Source of the DNA: Brettanomyces bruxellensis
Taxonomy: Eukaryota; Ascomycota; Pichiomycetes; Pichiales; Pichiaceae
Assembly: GCF_011074885.1 (NCBI RefSeq)
Contig: NC_054687.1
Location: forward strand, 186,001-250,000
DNA: 64,000 nt
Reading direction: 5' to 3'
In this document: positions 21,256 through 29,888 of the stretch, piece by piece
How the letters are laid out: each line of letters opens with the position of its first letter
Numbering within the stretch: the stretch's first letter is position 1
Made by a program: the position numbers and the translations under genes
Notes under the pieces: generated by a model
The model's input: only the letters and a program-made list of their open reading frames with translations
Told to the model about the DNA's origin: nothing
Databases searched by the model: none

Positions 21256-21732
21256 ATTCGGAAATTATGGTAATCTTGATAATGGAGAGAATTCCGAGGG
21301 TCTGAAAAATTCCCCNAAAAAAGTTGGAGAGTCTTATCGGCGCTAAAAAAATATAACTCTCGAGGATGAATAAAAGCTTTTTGAATGGTTGGTTATCATT
21401 TGGCAACTTCCGCGATTCGTATCAGCTCGGCTTTTTTTTTGATTGGGCGAACTGGGAAAATGAATAAAAAGTCCGCATTGATTAGTGGTTGGAAAGTGGG
21501 ATGGTGACGAATGCTATTGTAAATATAGTCGTAGAGCTTTTCTAGGGAAAATACAGAATCAAGATGTTTTTGAATAAAGAACATGTAGCGAAAATAATTT
21601 GAGGTAGAAGATTTCACACATTGAAAAGTTCAGAGGTTTGGTAGAGTATCTATCTGTTCATATTAGTTGTATCTAGTCTCGATATAACAGGAGGCAAGAT
21701 TCAAGTAGAATATTCGAGTTCTAAAAAGCACT
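21256..21732. other. Spacer between regulator and X-Pro peptidase; one ambiguous base
   Basis: It contains an N at 21316 next to C4 and A6 runs, marking an unresolved assembly position. On the minus strand a 73-codon open frame (21396-21617) crosses the region and is listed separately as doubtful. Confidence 0.6.
21396..21584 (-). CDS. Doubtful small ORF, 62 residues from the internal ATG
   Basis: From the ATG at 21584-21582 the frame encodes a compact protein-like sequence with a helical start (MFFIQKHLDSVFSLEKLYDY), a middle RHHPTFQPLINADF and a basic C-terminal helix (RPIKKKAELIRIAEVAK). The balance of hydrophobic and charged residues is unusually protein-like for intergenic DNA, and the frame stays open for 11 more codons upstream without an ATG. 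I recognise no family. It could be a small real gene, an exon of a spliced gene, or chance. Confidence 0.25.
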   Translation of the reverse strand: MFFIQKHLDSVFSLEKLYDYIYNSIRHHPTFQPLINADFLFIFPVRPIKKKAELIRIAEVAK

Positions 21733-23823
21733 ATGAGACAGCCAAAAGCAGATCAAGAGACAGTCTGTGTGGATGAGAAAGATCTCCCATACGAAATTGT
21801 GAAAATTCACGATATATGGATTACTGCGAAAGATGGAGTGAAACTTCAAGGCCATCTTTGGATTCCAAAGAAAGCATGGGAGGATGAATCTGGCAGCATA
21901 AAACTTGGAACAATCGTGGAGTATATTCCATATAGAACAGATGTGACCATCGTCAGAGACTCCATTAGACATCCATATTTTGCAGGTAACGGTTTTGCTT
22001 CTTTGCGGATAGACATGAGAGGATGCTCGAGTTCGGACGGAATACTGTATGATGAATATTTGGAGCAAGAGCAACAGGATGCACTAGACGCTTTTGACTG
22101 GATTACCAAGCAAAAATGGTCCAATGGCAACATTGGTATCTTTGGAAAATCCTGGGGTGGTTTCAATTCTTTGCAAATTGCTGCCAAGCAGCATCCCGCC
22201 TTGAAAGCAGCAATTCCGTTGATGTTCACCGATGATCGGTATTCGGACGATGTCCATTATAGGGGAGGATGCATGTTGGCTTCCGATATGCTCTGGTGGG
22301 GAACTACCATGCTTTGCTATGGTCCCAGACCTCAGGATCCATTAATTGTCGGCTCTGAGTGGAAGAAAAACTGGCTCCAGAGACTAAACATCAAGCCTAT
22401 GCTCTTCAACTGGATCGAGCACCAGACACGAGACTCGTTCTGGAAGCATGGTTCCGTGTGTGAGGACTACAGCAAGGTGGATATTCCTGTTTTGGCATTT
22501 GGTGGTTGGCGTGACGGCTATACAACCCCGGTTTTCCGGCTTGCTAAGAACCTTGGTGATCACATCTCCTCTGTGATTGGTCCCTGGGTTCACGAGTTTC
22601 CCGAAGTGGCCACCCCGGGTCCTAAAGTCGGATTCCAGCAGCTTGCACTCAACTGGTTCCAGAAGTACTTATATCCTGAAAAGAAGGAGTTTCAGGAGTT
22701 CCAGATGCCCCGGTTGACCGCATATGTGCAGGAGCCATCCAACATTAACGACTCGTACTCCTCAAGAGACGGAAGATGGGTTTCCAAGAATGAGAAAGCG
22801 GCCAAGAAGTACAGAAAGTTTGTGCTAACCGACAAGCAGAGCCTGTGCGAAAAACCAGAAGAAGGCTCTGCCGATGAAATTGGTGTCAGCTTTAAAGGAA
22901 CGCTTTCTCATGGCATGCATAGAGGAAACTGGTGTCCATTTGGAATGGAAGGTGATTTTCCATCCGATCAACGCTATGAGGACGGAAAATGCTGTTGCTT
23001 CGACTCAGGTGTCATACAGCAGAGAATGGAACTTCTAGGAGAGCCAGTTTTGCAGGCAAGTGTGTCATCAGACAAGAAGTTAGCCCACTTGTGTGCAAGC
23101 CTAATTGACATATACCCAAATGGTGGCGAGCATATCCTCATCTCATGGGGAAACCTCAACGTTACACACAGGAAATCTCACGAATACCCAGAGTACCTCA
23201 CTCCAGGTGAAGTTTACGACGTGAAAGTTCCACTTGATGTGGTCGGTACAGTCATAGAGAAGGGACATAAGCTAAGATTGGCCCTCTCCACGGTCAGCTG
23301 GCCTTCAGCATGGCCTACTCCGGAAATTCCAACACTTACTCTTCACAAAGCCACCCTTCTTCTTCCAGAATTGGATGCTAGTACTGTTGTCAAGACACCA
23401 GACCTCCGTACACCGTCTGTGGTGAAGAGAACCGTGAAGGTGAAGCCTATTCTTCCGGAAAATAGGGTCAAAACTGTTACGTATGACGCAGCAAAAGACG
23501 AATGGGTCTTGGTTGACGTCCAGGATGGCGGTGAAAACCAGATTGACCACTATGATGAACTTTCAGGCACCTACTACGGCGAATATAACAAGAACATATG
23601 GCGTGTTAAGCCTCTTGACCCGCTCACTGCTTACAACGAGTGTATTTACAACTGTCATCTTGGAAGAAAGCGCGATAACTGGGATATCAAGATGGAAACT
23701 AAAGCCGTGATGACATGCGATTCAGATAACTTTTACGTTACTGCAGAAATCAAAGCCTGGGATCAGAAGCTCGAGGTGTTCTCTAAGGAGTGGAAGGAAA
23801 CAATAAAGAGACAGTTTACCTAA
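21733..23823 (+). CDS. X-Pro dipeptidyl-peptidase / CocE-NonD family hydrolase
   Basis: The 696-residue protein begins with an alpha/beta-hydrolase domain. The nucleophile Ser140 lies in GKSWGG, the acid Asp261 in FGGWRDGY and the His287 in GPWVHEFP, the order and spacing of the S15 peptidase/CocE family. The C-terminal part (about residues 450-560) has the jelly-roll features of the X-Pro dipeptidyl-peptidase C-terminal domain (LLGEPVLQASVSSDK, GHKLRLALSTVSWPSAWPTP). The family cleaves X-Pro dipeptides, or acts on acyl esters and amides. There is no signal peptide, so it is probably cytosolic. The family is chiefly bacterial and patchy in yeasts, so transfer is worth testing. Substrate is not determinable from sequence. 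Confidence 0.9.
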   Translation: MRQPKADQETVCVDEKDLPYEIVKIHDIWITAKDGVKLQGHLWIPKKAWEDESGSIKLGTIVEYIPYRTDVTIVRDSIRHPYFAGNGFASLRIDMRGCSSSDGILYDEYLEQEQQDALDAFDWITKQKWSNGNIGIFGKSWGGFNSLQIAAKQHPALKAAIPLMFTDDRYSDDVHYRGGCMLASDMLWWGTTMLCYGPRPQDPLIVGSEWKKNWLQRLNIKPMLFNWIEHQTRDSFWKHGSVCEDYSKVDIPVLAFGGWRDGYTTPVFRLAKNLGDHISSVIGPWVHEFPEVATPGPKVGFQQLALNWFQKYLYPEKKEFQEFQMPRLTAYVQEPSNINDSYSSRDGRWVSKNEKAAKKYRKFVLTDKQSLCEKPEEGSADEIGVSFKGTLSHGMHRGNWCPFGMEGDFPSDQRYEDGKCCCFDSGVIQQRMELLGEPVLQASVSSDKKLAHLCASLIDIYPNGGEHILISWGNLNVTHRKSHEYPEYLTPGEVYDVKVPLDVVGTVIEKGHKLRLALSTVSWPSAWPTPEIPTLTLHKATLLLPELDASTVVKTPDLRTPSVVKRTVKVKPILPENRVKTVTYDAAKDEWVLVDVQDGGENQIDHYDELSGTYYGEYNKNIWRVKPLDPLTAYNECIYNCHLGRKRDNWDIKMETKAVMTCDSDNFYVTAEIKAWDQKLEVFSKEWKETIKRQFT

Positions 23824-23960
23824 ACATCTGCTTTTTTTTACTGTGTACAGTTGAGACATGTCTTGCTACAATGTCTGTACATAAAGTAGAAAATAAGTAG
23901 TTTTAAAATTAAATTTGAAATTTAAAGCGAGCCGTGTAGGAACTAACAGTTTTATAATAT

Positions 23961-23979
23961 ATTTGGCGTGACGCCAAAT
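23961..23979. repeat. Perfect 9-bp inverted repeat with 1-base centre
   Basis: ATTTGGCGT g ACGCCAAAT lies about 140 bp past the X-Pro peptidase stop. It has the symmetry of a dimeric regulator site, but could also fold as a short hairpin in the 3' UTR. Confidence 0.6.
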
Positions 23980-24282
23980 TCATGCTATCGTCTATTCATG
24001 CAGTGGGAAATTTGCAAGGTTAAAAATTGTGAGATGTTCGTAAACGCCACAATGTGGATCGTATGATAAATTTTCACATAATCAGCCTAATTGTGGATTA
24101 AATTACCGTTATACTTGAAATGAGTGGAATTGGTTAAAATAGAATTGCGAAATGTAGAATTATTCGTATAAAGCATCTTAAGTTGCAGATGGGCTTGTAA
24201 GCGGATCTACTATTGAGGAAGTTGATTGGGACAATAGTTTGAGCGTTGTTTACTATCTCTTGACAATTTTAAGTTCTTTGTG

Positions 24283-24301
24283 TTCGGAACAAAATTCCGA
24301 A
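24283..24301. promoter_or_regulatory. Inverted CGG-N9-CCG, candidate Zn2Cys6 site
   Basis: TTCGGAAcaaaaTTCCGAA has perfect 7-bp arms, with CGG at 24285-24287 and CCG at 24297-24299. Zn2Cys6 dimers bind such paired triplets. It lies about 840 bp upstream of the transporter start, so the target gene is uncertain. Confidence 0.35.
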
Positions 24302-25137
24302 TACTTTCATTACAAATTTAGTTGTGAAATGGTAAACTGAAGCAAACTAAAGTGGAAAGAACATCAGTTCAAGTCCTTGATGTTGTGTTGATGCTTTAGA
24401 AAAAAAGAGATCCGCACGGCTTACCTAAAAGGCGATGAAAAAAAAAAAGTGATTATCCATGAAAATTCGGCTTTACTCGGTGGAACATATTCGCTATTAG
24501 CTCACCCGATACAGCGCCGCAGTTTTTCTCGTGGCATTGGAAGTATTTAGGATGAGACGTAATAATAAAAATAATGGGCATCTGTAAGTTTGGGCTCTGT
24601 CCCCAGCATATCAATAAAGTAAGCAATAATTGGGACCCCCTTTTCTGATTTGTTAACTTAAATTTTTTTTTTCCTTTATTTTTTTCTTATTTAAGTATTT
24701 AAATAGACAGTCAAGTCCCATCACTATTCATGCAGTTTTTGCAATTCTTAGTTTTAGATATATTTTTATCTCTTTGAATCTTGCGCACTTTTGTTTTACT
24801 CTTGCCTTACTCTGCAACTGAATATATCAATTGGTCTGGTCTATCAGCCGGGTTTCAGAGTGAGTTTCAAGGTGAGTTTCAGGTAATTACTTACATTAGC
24901 TGGGCTCGCGAATGCATTAAGTGGAAGGTGAAGGTATTCCAATCCTGATAAATTCAAAGTTCAGTTTGTGAAGCCTTAAAATACATTTGCAAATTAGTTA
25001 AGCCGTGTTAAAAACAGACGTTATTGAACTTCAAGTCAGGTGTATTTTGGATAAGGTTTGGCTGACGTTAATTGGGTAGCGTTAACCAGATTGGCTTTCA
25101 TATTATTAGATTATTCTTATCCATCCAGTGCTACCTA

Positions 25138-26613
25138 ATGTCTACACATAGTCCCAAGTTACAGATAACCTCTCAAGGCACAACAAAGGACTTTGGCCTG
25201 AAGGAGGAAGATCTGAAACATGCCGCAAACATGAAAGCCGAGTTTCCAAGGGCAACTTCGAAAGTTGAGGAGACAACTTACAGATCTGATAGTCCTGTTG
25301 AAAGCGATGCAGATGCAGATGCAGATCTAGATGATCAGGATGATGGAAATATACCGGACTTGTATCCGGATGGTGGCTGGAAAGCGTACAGTGTTGTTTT
25401 GGGCAGCTTTCTTTGCTGTGTCACATCTTTCGGACTCATGAACAGTCTAGGAGTAATCGAGTCTTACGTACAAAGCCACCAACTCGAAACCTCGTCTGTG
25501 TCTATTGTCTCGTGGATATTTTCGATCTTCATGTTCATGTCTTTGTTTCTTGGTCTTTTTATTGGGCCTATGTACGATGTTGTTGGCTCCCGCTGGCTTT
25601 TGCTTGCTGGAACTCTATTTATTTTTGTTGGTCTAATGACGACTGCCTCCTGCACCAAAGTCTATCAGTTCATTCTCAGTTTTGGTGTTTGTGCAGGAAT
25701 AGGCGCCGCATTAATGATGTTTCCGTCTGTTTCAACCGTTTCCAGCTGGTTCAGTAAGAAGAAGCGGTCTTTTGCAATCGGAGTGGCCATGTCTGGTGGT
25801 TCTGTTGGTGGAGTTCTCTTTCCTGTTATGCTCAGAGCGTTGTTTCCTCGTTTTGGCTTTGTTTGGTCCATCAGAATTCTTGCGCTTCTTAACCTCGGCA
25901 TCTCATCGGTGGGGTCTGTTTTGGCTTCGGATAGATTAAAGCAGATTAGACTAAAGACGAAGGATGTAGACAGCCGGACTTTCTGGGATAAACTAAAAGA
26001 TTCGTTCGATATTAAGGCATTTAAGGACAGAAACTTTGTAACGCTTTCATGTGCCGTGTTCTTGAACGAGTTTGCACTTTTGATTACTCTCACATACATC
26101 TCGTCTTACGCGATGATCCAAGGGGTCTCTCAAGCTGAGAGTTACCAAATGTTGACCATCTTGAACCTTGCCGGAATCTTCGGTCGGTTCATTCCAAACT
26201 ACCTAGCGGACTACTATGGCTCATTCAATATGATCATCATCATGTCAGCACTGAACACGTTTTCCTTGTTTGTCATTTGGCTACCGTTTGGCCAGTTTAA
26301 AGGGGCCCTCTACATTTTTGTCGTATTCTTTGGCTTTGGCTGTGCCGCTACATACTCTTTAACCGGTGCCACGGTTAGTACTATTACGCGTAAAACAAAG
26401 GACTTTGGAAAACGCTATGGGACGGTCTACGCGTTCGTGTCGTTTGGAAATTTGCTGTCTTTACCTGTTTCTGGTGCACTTATCAAGCAGAAAACAGCCA
26501 CCGACTACAGGAAGATGGTCATATTTGCCGCCTGCACTTGTCTTGCCGCTACTATCTTCTTCGTCCTCAGCAGAATGAGCATAGTTGGCAGAAAGCTCCG
26601 TACTGTGGTTTAG
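25138..26613 (+). CDS. MFS transporter, monocarboxylate-porter homologue (MCH family)
   Basis: The start is taken at the first ATG (25138), although the frame is open upstream without ATG. This gives 491 residues. An acidic cytosolic N-terminus (DADADADLDDQDD) leads into the MCT signature DLYPDGGWKAYSVVLGSFL at the first membrane helix. About 12 hydrophobic segments follow, split by a central loop (LKQIRLKTKDVDSRTFWDKL). Fungal Mch proteins resemble mammalian monocarboxylate porters but transport other substrates; Mch5 takes up riboflavin and Mch4 is of unclear role. The sequence places it in the Mch4/Mch5 branch by general appearance only. It converges on the next transporter gene, with 147 bp between stops. 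Confidence 0.88.
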   Translation: MSTHSPKLQITSQGTTKDFGLKEEDLKHAANMKAEFPRATSKVEETTYRSDSPVESDADADADLDDQDDGNIPDLYPDGGWKAYSVVLGSFLCCVTSFGLMNSLGVIESYVQSHQLETSSVSIVSWIFSIFMFMSLFLGLFIGPMYDVVGSRWLLLAGTLFIFVGLMTTASCTKVYQFILSFGVCAGIGAALMMFPSVSTVSSWFSKKKRSFAIGVAMSGGSVGGVLFPVMLRALFPRFGFVWSIRILALLNLGISSVGSVLASDRLKQIRLKTKDVDSRTFWDKLKDSFDIKAFKDRNFVTLSCAVFLNEFALLITLTYISSYAMIQGVSQAESYQMLTILNLAGIFGRFIPNYLADYYGSFNMIIIMSALNTFSLFVIWLPFGQFKGALYIFVVFFGFGCAATYSLTGATVSTITRKTKDFGKRYGTVYAFVSFGNLLSLPVSGALIKQKTATDYRKMVIFAACTCLAATIFFVLSRMSIVGRKLRTVV

Positions 26614-26760
26614 AGGAACACCTGTTGTTCGCAATTAATAGATTTAATACGATTATATAATTAAATTGGTCCCGCTTCATGAAATGTTAAAAATGCTACA
26701 GGCATTAGAGTAAAGCTATTAGCGACTGTTCTATTAAAATACAAACCTGTGCTCTTTCCC

Positions 26761-28407
26761 TCACACAGTTCTCTGTTTGGAAGGCTCGAAAGGCATGAGG
26801 AATGCCAAGATCGATAATGAGCCAATGAGAGCACCGCATGCCCAGATTGGAGCAGCGGAAGAGCTGGAAGAGGCAAACCAGTAGATAACTGGCGAAAATG
26901 CACCAGCAACTCTACCCAATGCCATACATAATGCAACACCTGTAGTACGGGCCCTTGTTGGGAACACCTCTGGAGTGTAAGCATAAAGACATGCGTAATA
27001 AACATTGATGAGGAAGTATGTGGCAGAACCAAATCCGGCATCTGCTGCAGCAGTACGGCAGGTGGTGTAACCAAATAAAATGGCCATGCCCGCAATTGCA
27101 CCAATGATCATTGTTCCTCTTCTTCCCAAATATGGAACCTTGATAAGCCAGCCAGCAGCTATAGGTCCAAAAATTCCGACAACATTGTCGATTGTACCGT
27201 TTCTGTAGGTGATGTAGGTAGAATCAAGCCCGGTTGCACCGTGTTCAGCAATGTAAGTGTAGAGGAAGTTGTAGAAAGTCGAGTAGGCGAGACCGATAAT
27301 CATCCAGGAGAGAATGATGAGCGAAGTGGAGTAGGTGACCTTTCTGGACTGGAAAAGGATCTTGATGTTGTCCCAGGTTGTGGTGCAGAGCTTCTTGAAC
27401 GAGTGGCCGTGCTTTTTGGCGTTGTAGTAGTCTTCCTTAATCTCACCGCACGATTTAAGGTCTTCAAGTGTCAAAGAGCAGTGGCGATTGTGCTTCTTTG
27501 CCAAGGCCATAATTGTTTCGTAGGCCTCTTCATCTCTGCCGTTTGACACCAAAAACTTGGGCGTCTCCTTCAACTTCAAAACGAAAAGTCTGATCAAACC
27601 GACAACCAAGATGATTCCCGAGTTGACGTACCAGTTATATCTCCAGCCGCGGTTATTGGAAGAAGTGCAGGTAGCGGCATCAGAGCAGGAGTTATTGGGC
27701 ATAAAGGCCCAGGCCAAAACAGCAGCAATAGTCTGTCCAACACCCCACCAGGCTGCCATAGTGGTGTTCAAGTATTGATACTTGCTTGGCAAGTATTCCA
27801 TAAAGACAGCAACATCCGTACCCAAGTTTCCTCCTGCTGCCACTTCCGACAAGAAGAAGAAGATCACGTACATTGGATAGCTGCCTGCACCACCTGTGAA
27901 CATACCAAACACGGCTGCAAGAAGCAAGGAAGAGTTGAAGCAGAGTTTTCTGCCGATCAAATCGGCACCAAAACCAAAGATGAAAGATCCCATGATAAGT
28001 GCGGCATACGAGCACTGCGTTGCGATTGGATACGAGTTGTCTCCCAAAAACTGCATGTTAACGTATGTGTAGACGGAGGACTGGATCATCTCCATCTGGG
28101 AGTCTGCAGAGTATCCAAATCCAGCAATGCAGAATAATGCTGCGTGTGTCCAAGTGAATCCGATCTCATCCAACGCATCATTGACCAAATGGATCTTTGC
28201 TGAGAGTGCTGGATCATCGTTCTCCACCTCGGTCATATCCTTCTGCGCTGCCTTGATCATCACACCCTTTCCATCCTCCAAAAGTTCTGCATCTTTCACT
28301 GAATACTCAACTTGTACTTTTTGTGCTTCCGACTTCTGCGAATCCTGGGATTCCGAGTTCTGCGAGTCGGAGTTCTGTATGTTTGATTTTTCATTAAGCG
28401 TCGACAT
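26761..28407 (-). CDS. MFS transporter, SV2/sugar-transporter-like, substrate unknown
   Basis: The 548-residue protein has a hydrophilic N-terminus (Gln/Ser/Glu-rich, residues 1-40) and about 12 membrane helices. The family motif GADLIGRK lies in the loop after helix 2, RGWRYNWYV in the middle, and PEVFPTRARTTGVALCMALG near helix 11, the PExxPTxxR motif of sugar- and SV2-like porters. Helix 1 begins FTWTHAALFCIAGFGYSADS. Fungal members of this branch carry organic anions, phosphate-like or aromatic solutes, and the substrate cannot be read from the sequence. The start ATG is at 28407-28405. Confidence 0.85.
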   Translation of the reverse strand: MSTLNEKSNIQNSDSQNSESQDSQKSEAQKVQVEYSVKDAELLEDGKGVMIKAAQKDMTEVENDDPALSAKIHLVNDALDEIGFTWTHAALFCIAGFGYSADSQMEMIQSSVYTYVNMQFLGDNSYPIATQCSYAALIMGSFIFGFGADLIGRKLCFNSSLLLAAVFGMFTGGAGSYPMYVIFFFLSEVAAGGNLGTDVAVFMEYLPSKYQYLNTTMAAWWGVGQTIAAVLAWAFMPNNSCSDAATCTSSNNRGWRYNWYVNSGIILVVGLIRLFVLKLKETPKFLVSNGRDEEAYETIMALAKKHNRHCSLTLEDLKSCGEIKEDYYNAKKHGHSFKKLCTTTWDNIKILFQSRKVTYSTSLIILSWMIIGLAYSTFYNFLYTYIAEHGATGLDSTYITYRNGTIDNVVGIFGPIAAGWLIKVPYLGRRGTMIIGAIAGMAILFGYTTCRTAAADAGFGSATYFLINVYYACLYAYTPEVFPTRARTTGVALCMALGRVAGAFSPVIYWFASSSSSAAPIWACGALIGSLSILAFLMPFEPSKQRTV

Positions 28408-29888
28408 GGTGGGGTCTCAGATATGTTCAGTTCGTATATCTTCCACTGGCTGGAGGCAGCTTGTTGTTATATTGATAATGATGATCGTAATATTAAAACA
28501 TAAGCATAGTACCAGGCTACCAAGATCTTTCGATGATATCCCCAGATATATATTCTTTTTTTTTTTGTCCAAGTCTTTCTTATCTAAATTCTTTTCAACA
28601 ATTTCGGAGTCAACGCTTAAAGACCCATATACTAAAAAGCCCTATCAAGCTGCCCTATCGAGTTCGGCTTCACTCGTCCTCGATAATTCTTTCAAGATAA
28701 ATTCAAATATTGTTATCGCATTGTTGTGCACAATCTTAAAATATGTCCGCGCACCTAAACAGGAAATTTTCAGCTATCACGACCGAGGAAATCCGCGTTT
28801 GTTTTACCGGTATATCCAATCAGAAATCACGAGCTACCTTATAATCATCACCCCTCAAAACTATAGTGTTACACTGATCCGCGGGTCCATAACAATGCAC
28901 TTTCTGCATTTTACATTTGAGGCTTCTTTAAATTTTTTTTTTTTTTTTTTTTTTTTTTTCATTTTTTATTATCTGAGTCACACATTAATGCATTTCATAC
29001 TTTATATATATTGGTTCTAATAACTGGTTATCGTACCATTACATAAACATAGACAAGATCTGATGCGATATTTTGGTACTGACTTAAGAGGCATCGGGAT
29101 GCCCAGAAATTTTAAACTTAGAAGGTCTTATTTGAGAGAATACACGTGCTTTGAGTAGAATTAGGAAGAAAATGTAGCGATTTAGAAGAAGGGAAGTAAA
29201 CGCATAGCCGGTATGAATAAATAGCCTAGCCTTGAATCAGTTTAACTATTCAAGTTTGGTTAAGTCTGAAGTATTTTGAATATGGAATATTCGGTGTGCA
29301 ATATTCGAATATTCCGAATTTTCAGAAGAAAGTCCGTTCTTCGATATCTTTTCCACCTGGATTATGTCCGTAAACTCAGGCTCAATGCATACCTAAATAG
29401 CCCGAAGTTCTCGAGCCTTGGTGCACGGGTGTCTCAAGTCTCAAAGATCTTGAAACCGGAATTTCACGATCTCAAGAAAAAGTTCTGAGGGAAAGCAGCA
29501 GAGACGCATGGACGAAAATTAATTGAAAGGGAGGAAAATAAAGTAGGCAGAAGATAGCGAAGTGAGGAAAAAATTAAGAATAAAAATAAAATAATGGCAT
29601 GCAGCATAGTGGAAGCAAGAAACAGAGGAGGAGAAAAAGTAAAAGAAAAAAAAAGAGAGGACGATAAAATGTACACCTTTTCCCAAGATACGCATAGGTG
29701 GTTGTTTTTCGTTCATAAGGCAAGCCATTTGAATTTAAGTTGGAAAGAGGATAGTTGTAATCATATCTGTTGAGTGGATATAGGCAACTTGAACTCTTTT
29801 ATTTACATTCTGATAGCATTTGACTTTCAAGAGAGAAAAAGGCAGCAGCTTACATAGCATAGACAAGCATAAATAATATAGGCACATA
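28408..29888. other. 1.5 kb spacer between MFS gene and VMA1
   Basis: It contains a T27 run at 28933-28959, an AT-rich stretch to about 29330, and purine-rich DNA at 29520-29660 next to the VMA1 promoter. Several short frames exist but none is protein-like. Confidence 0.5.

Larger units (their letters stand above)
23824..25137. other. 1.3 kb regulatory spacer before the MCT-like transporter
   Basis: It contains the 9-bp-arm palindrome at 23961-23979 and a CGG-N9-CCG site at 24283-24301, both listed separately, plus A/T homopolymers at 24438 and 24664. A near-direct repeat GTGAGTTTCA occurs at about 24859 and 24872. No gene is supported. Confidence 0.5.

Noticed and set aside
28127..29020. 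297-codon plus-strand frame across the MFS gene start
   Set aside because: It is antisense to the transporter N-terminus and ends in a poly-Phe stretch from the T27 run.
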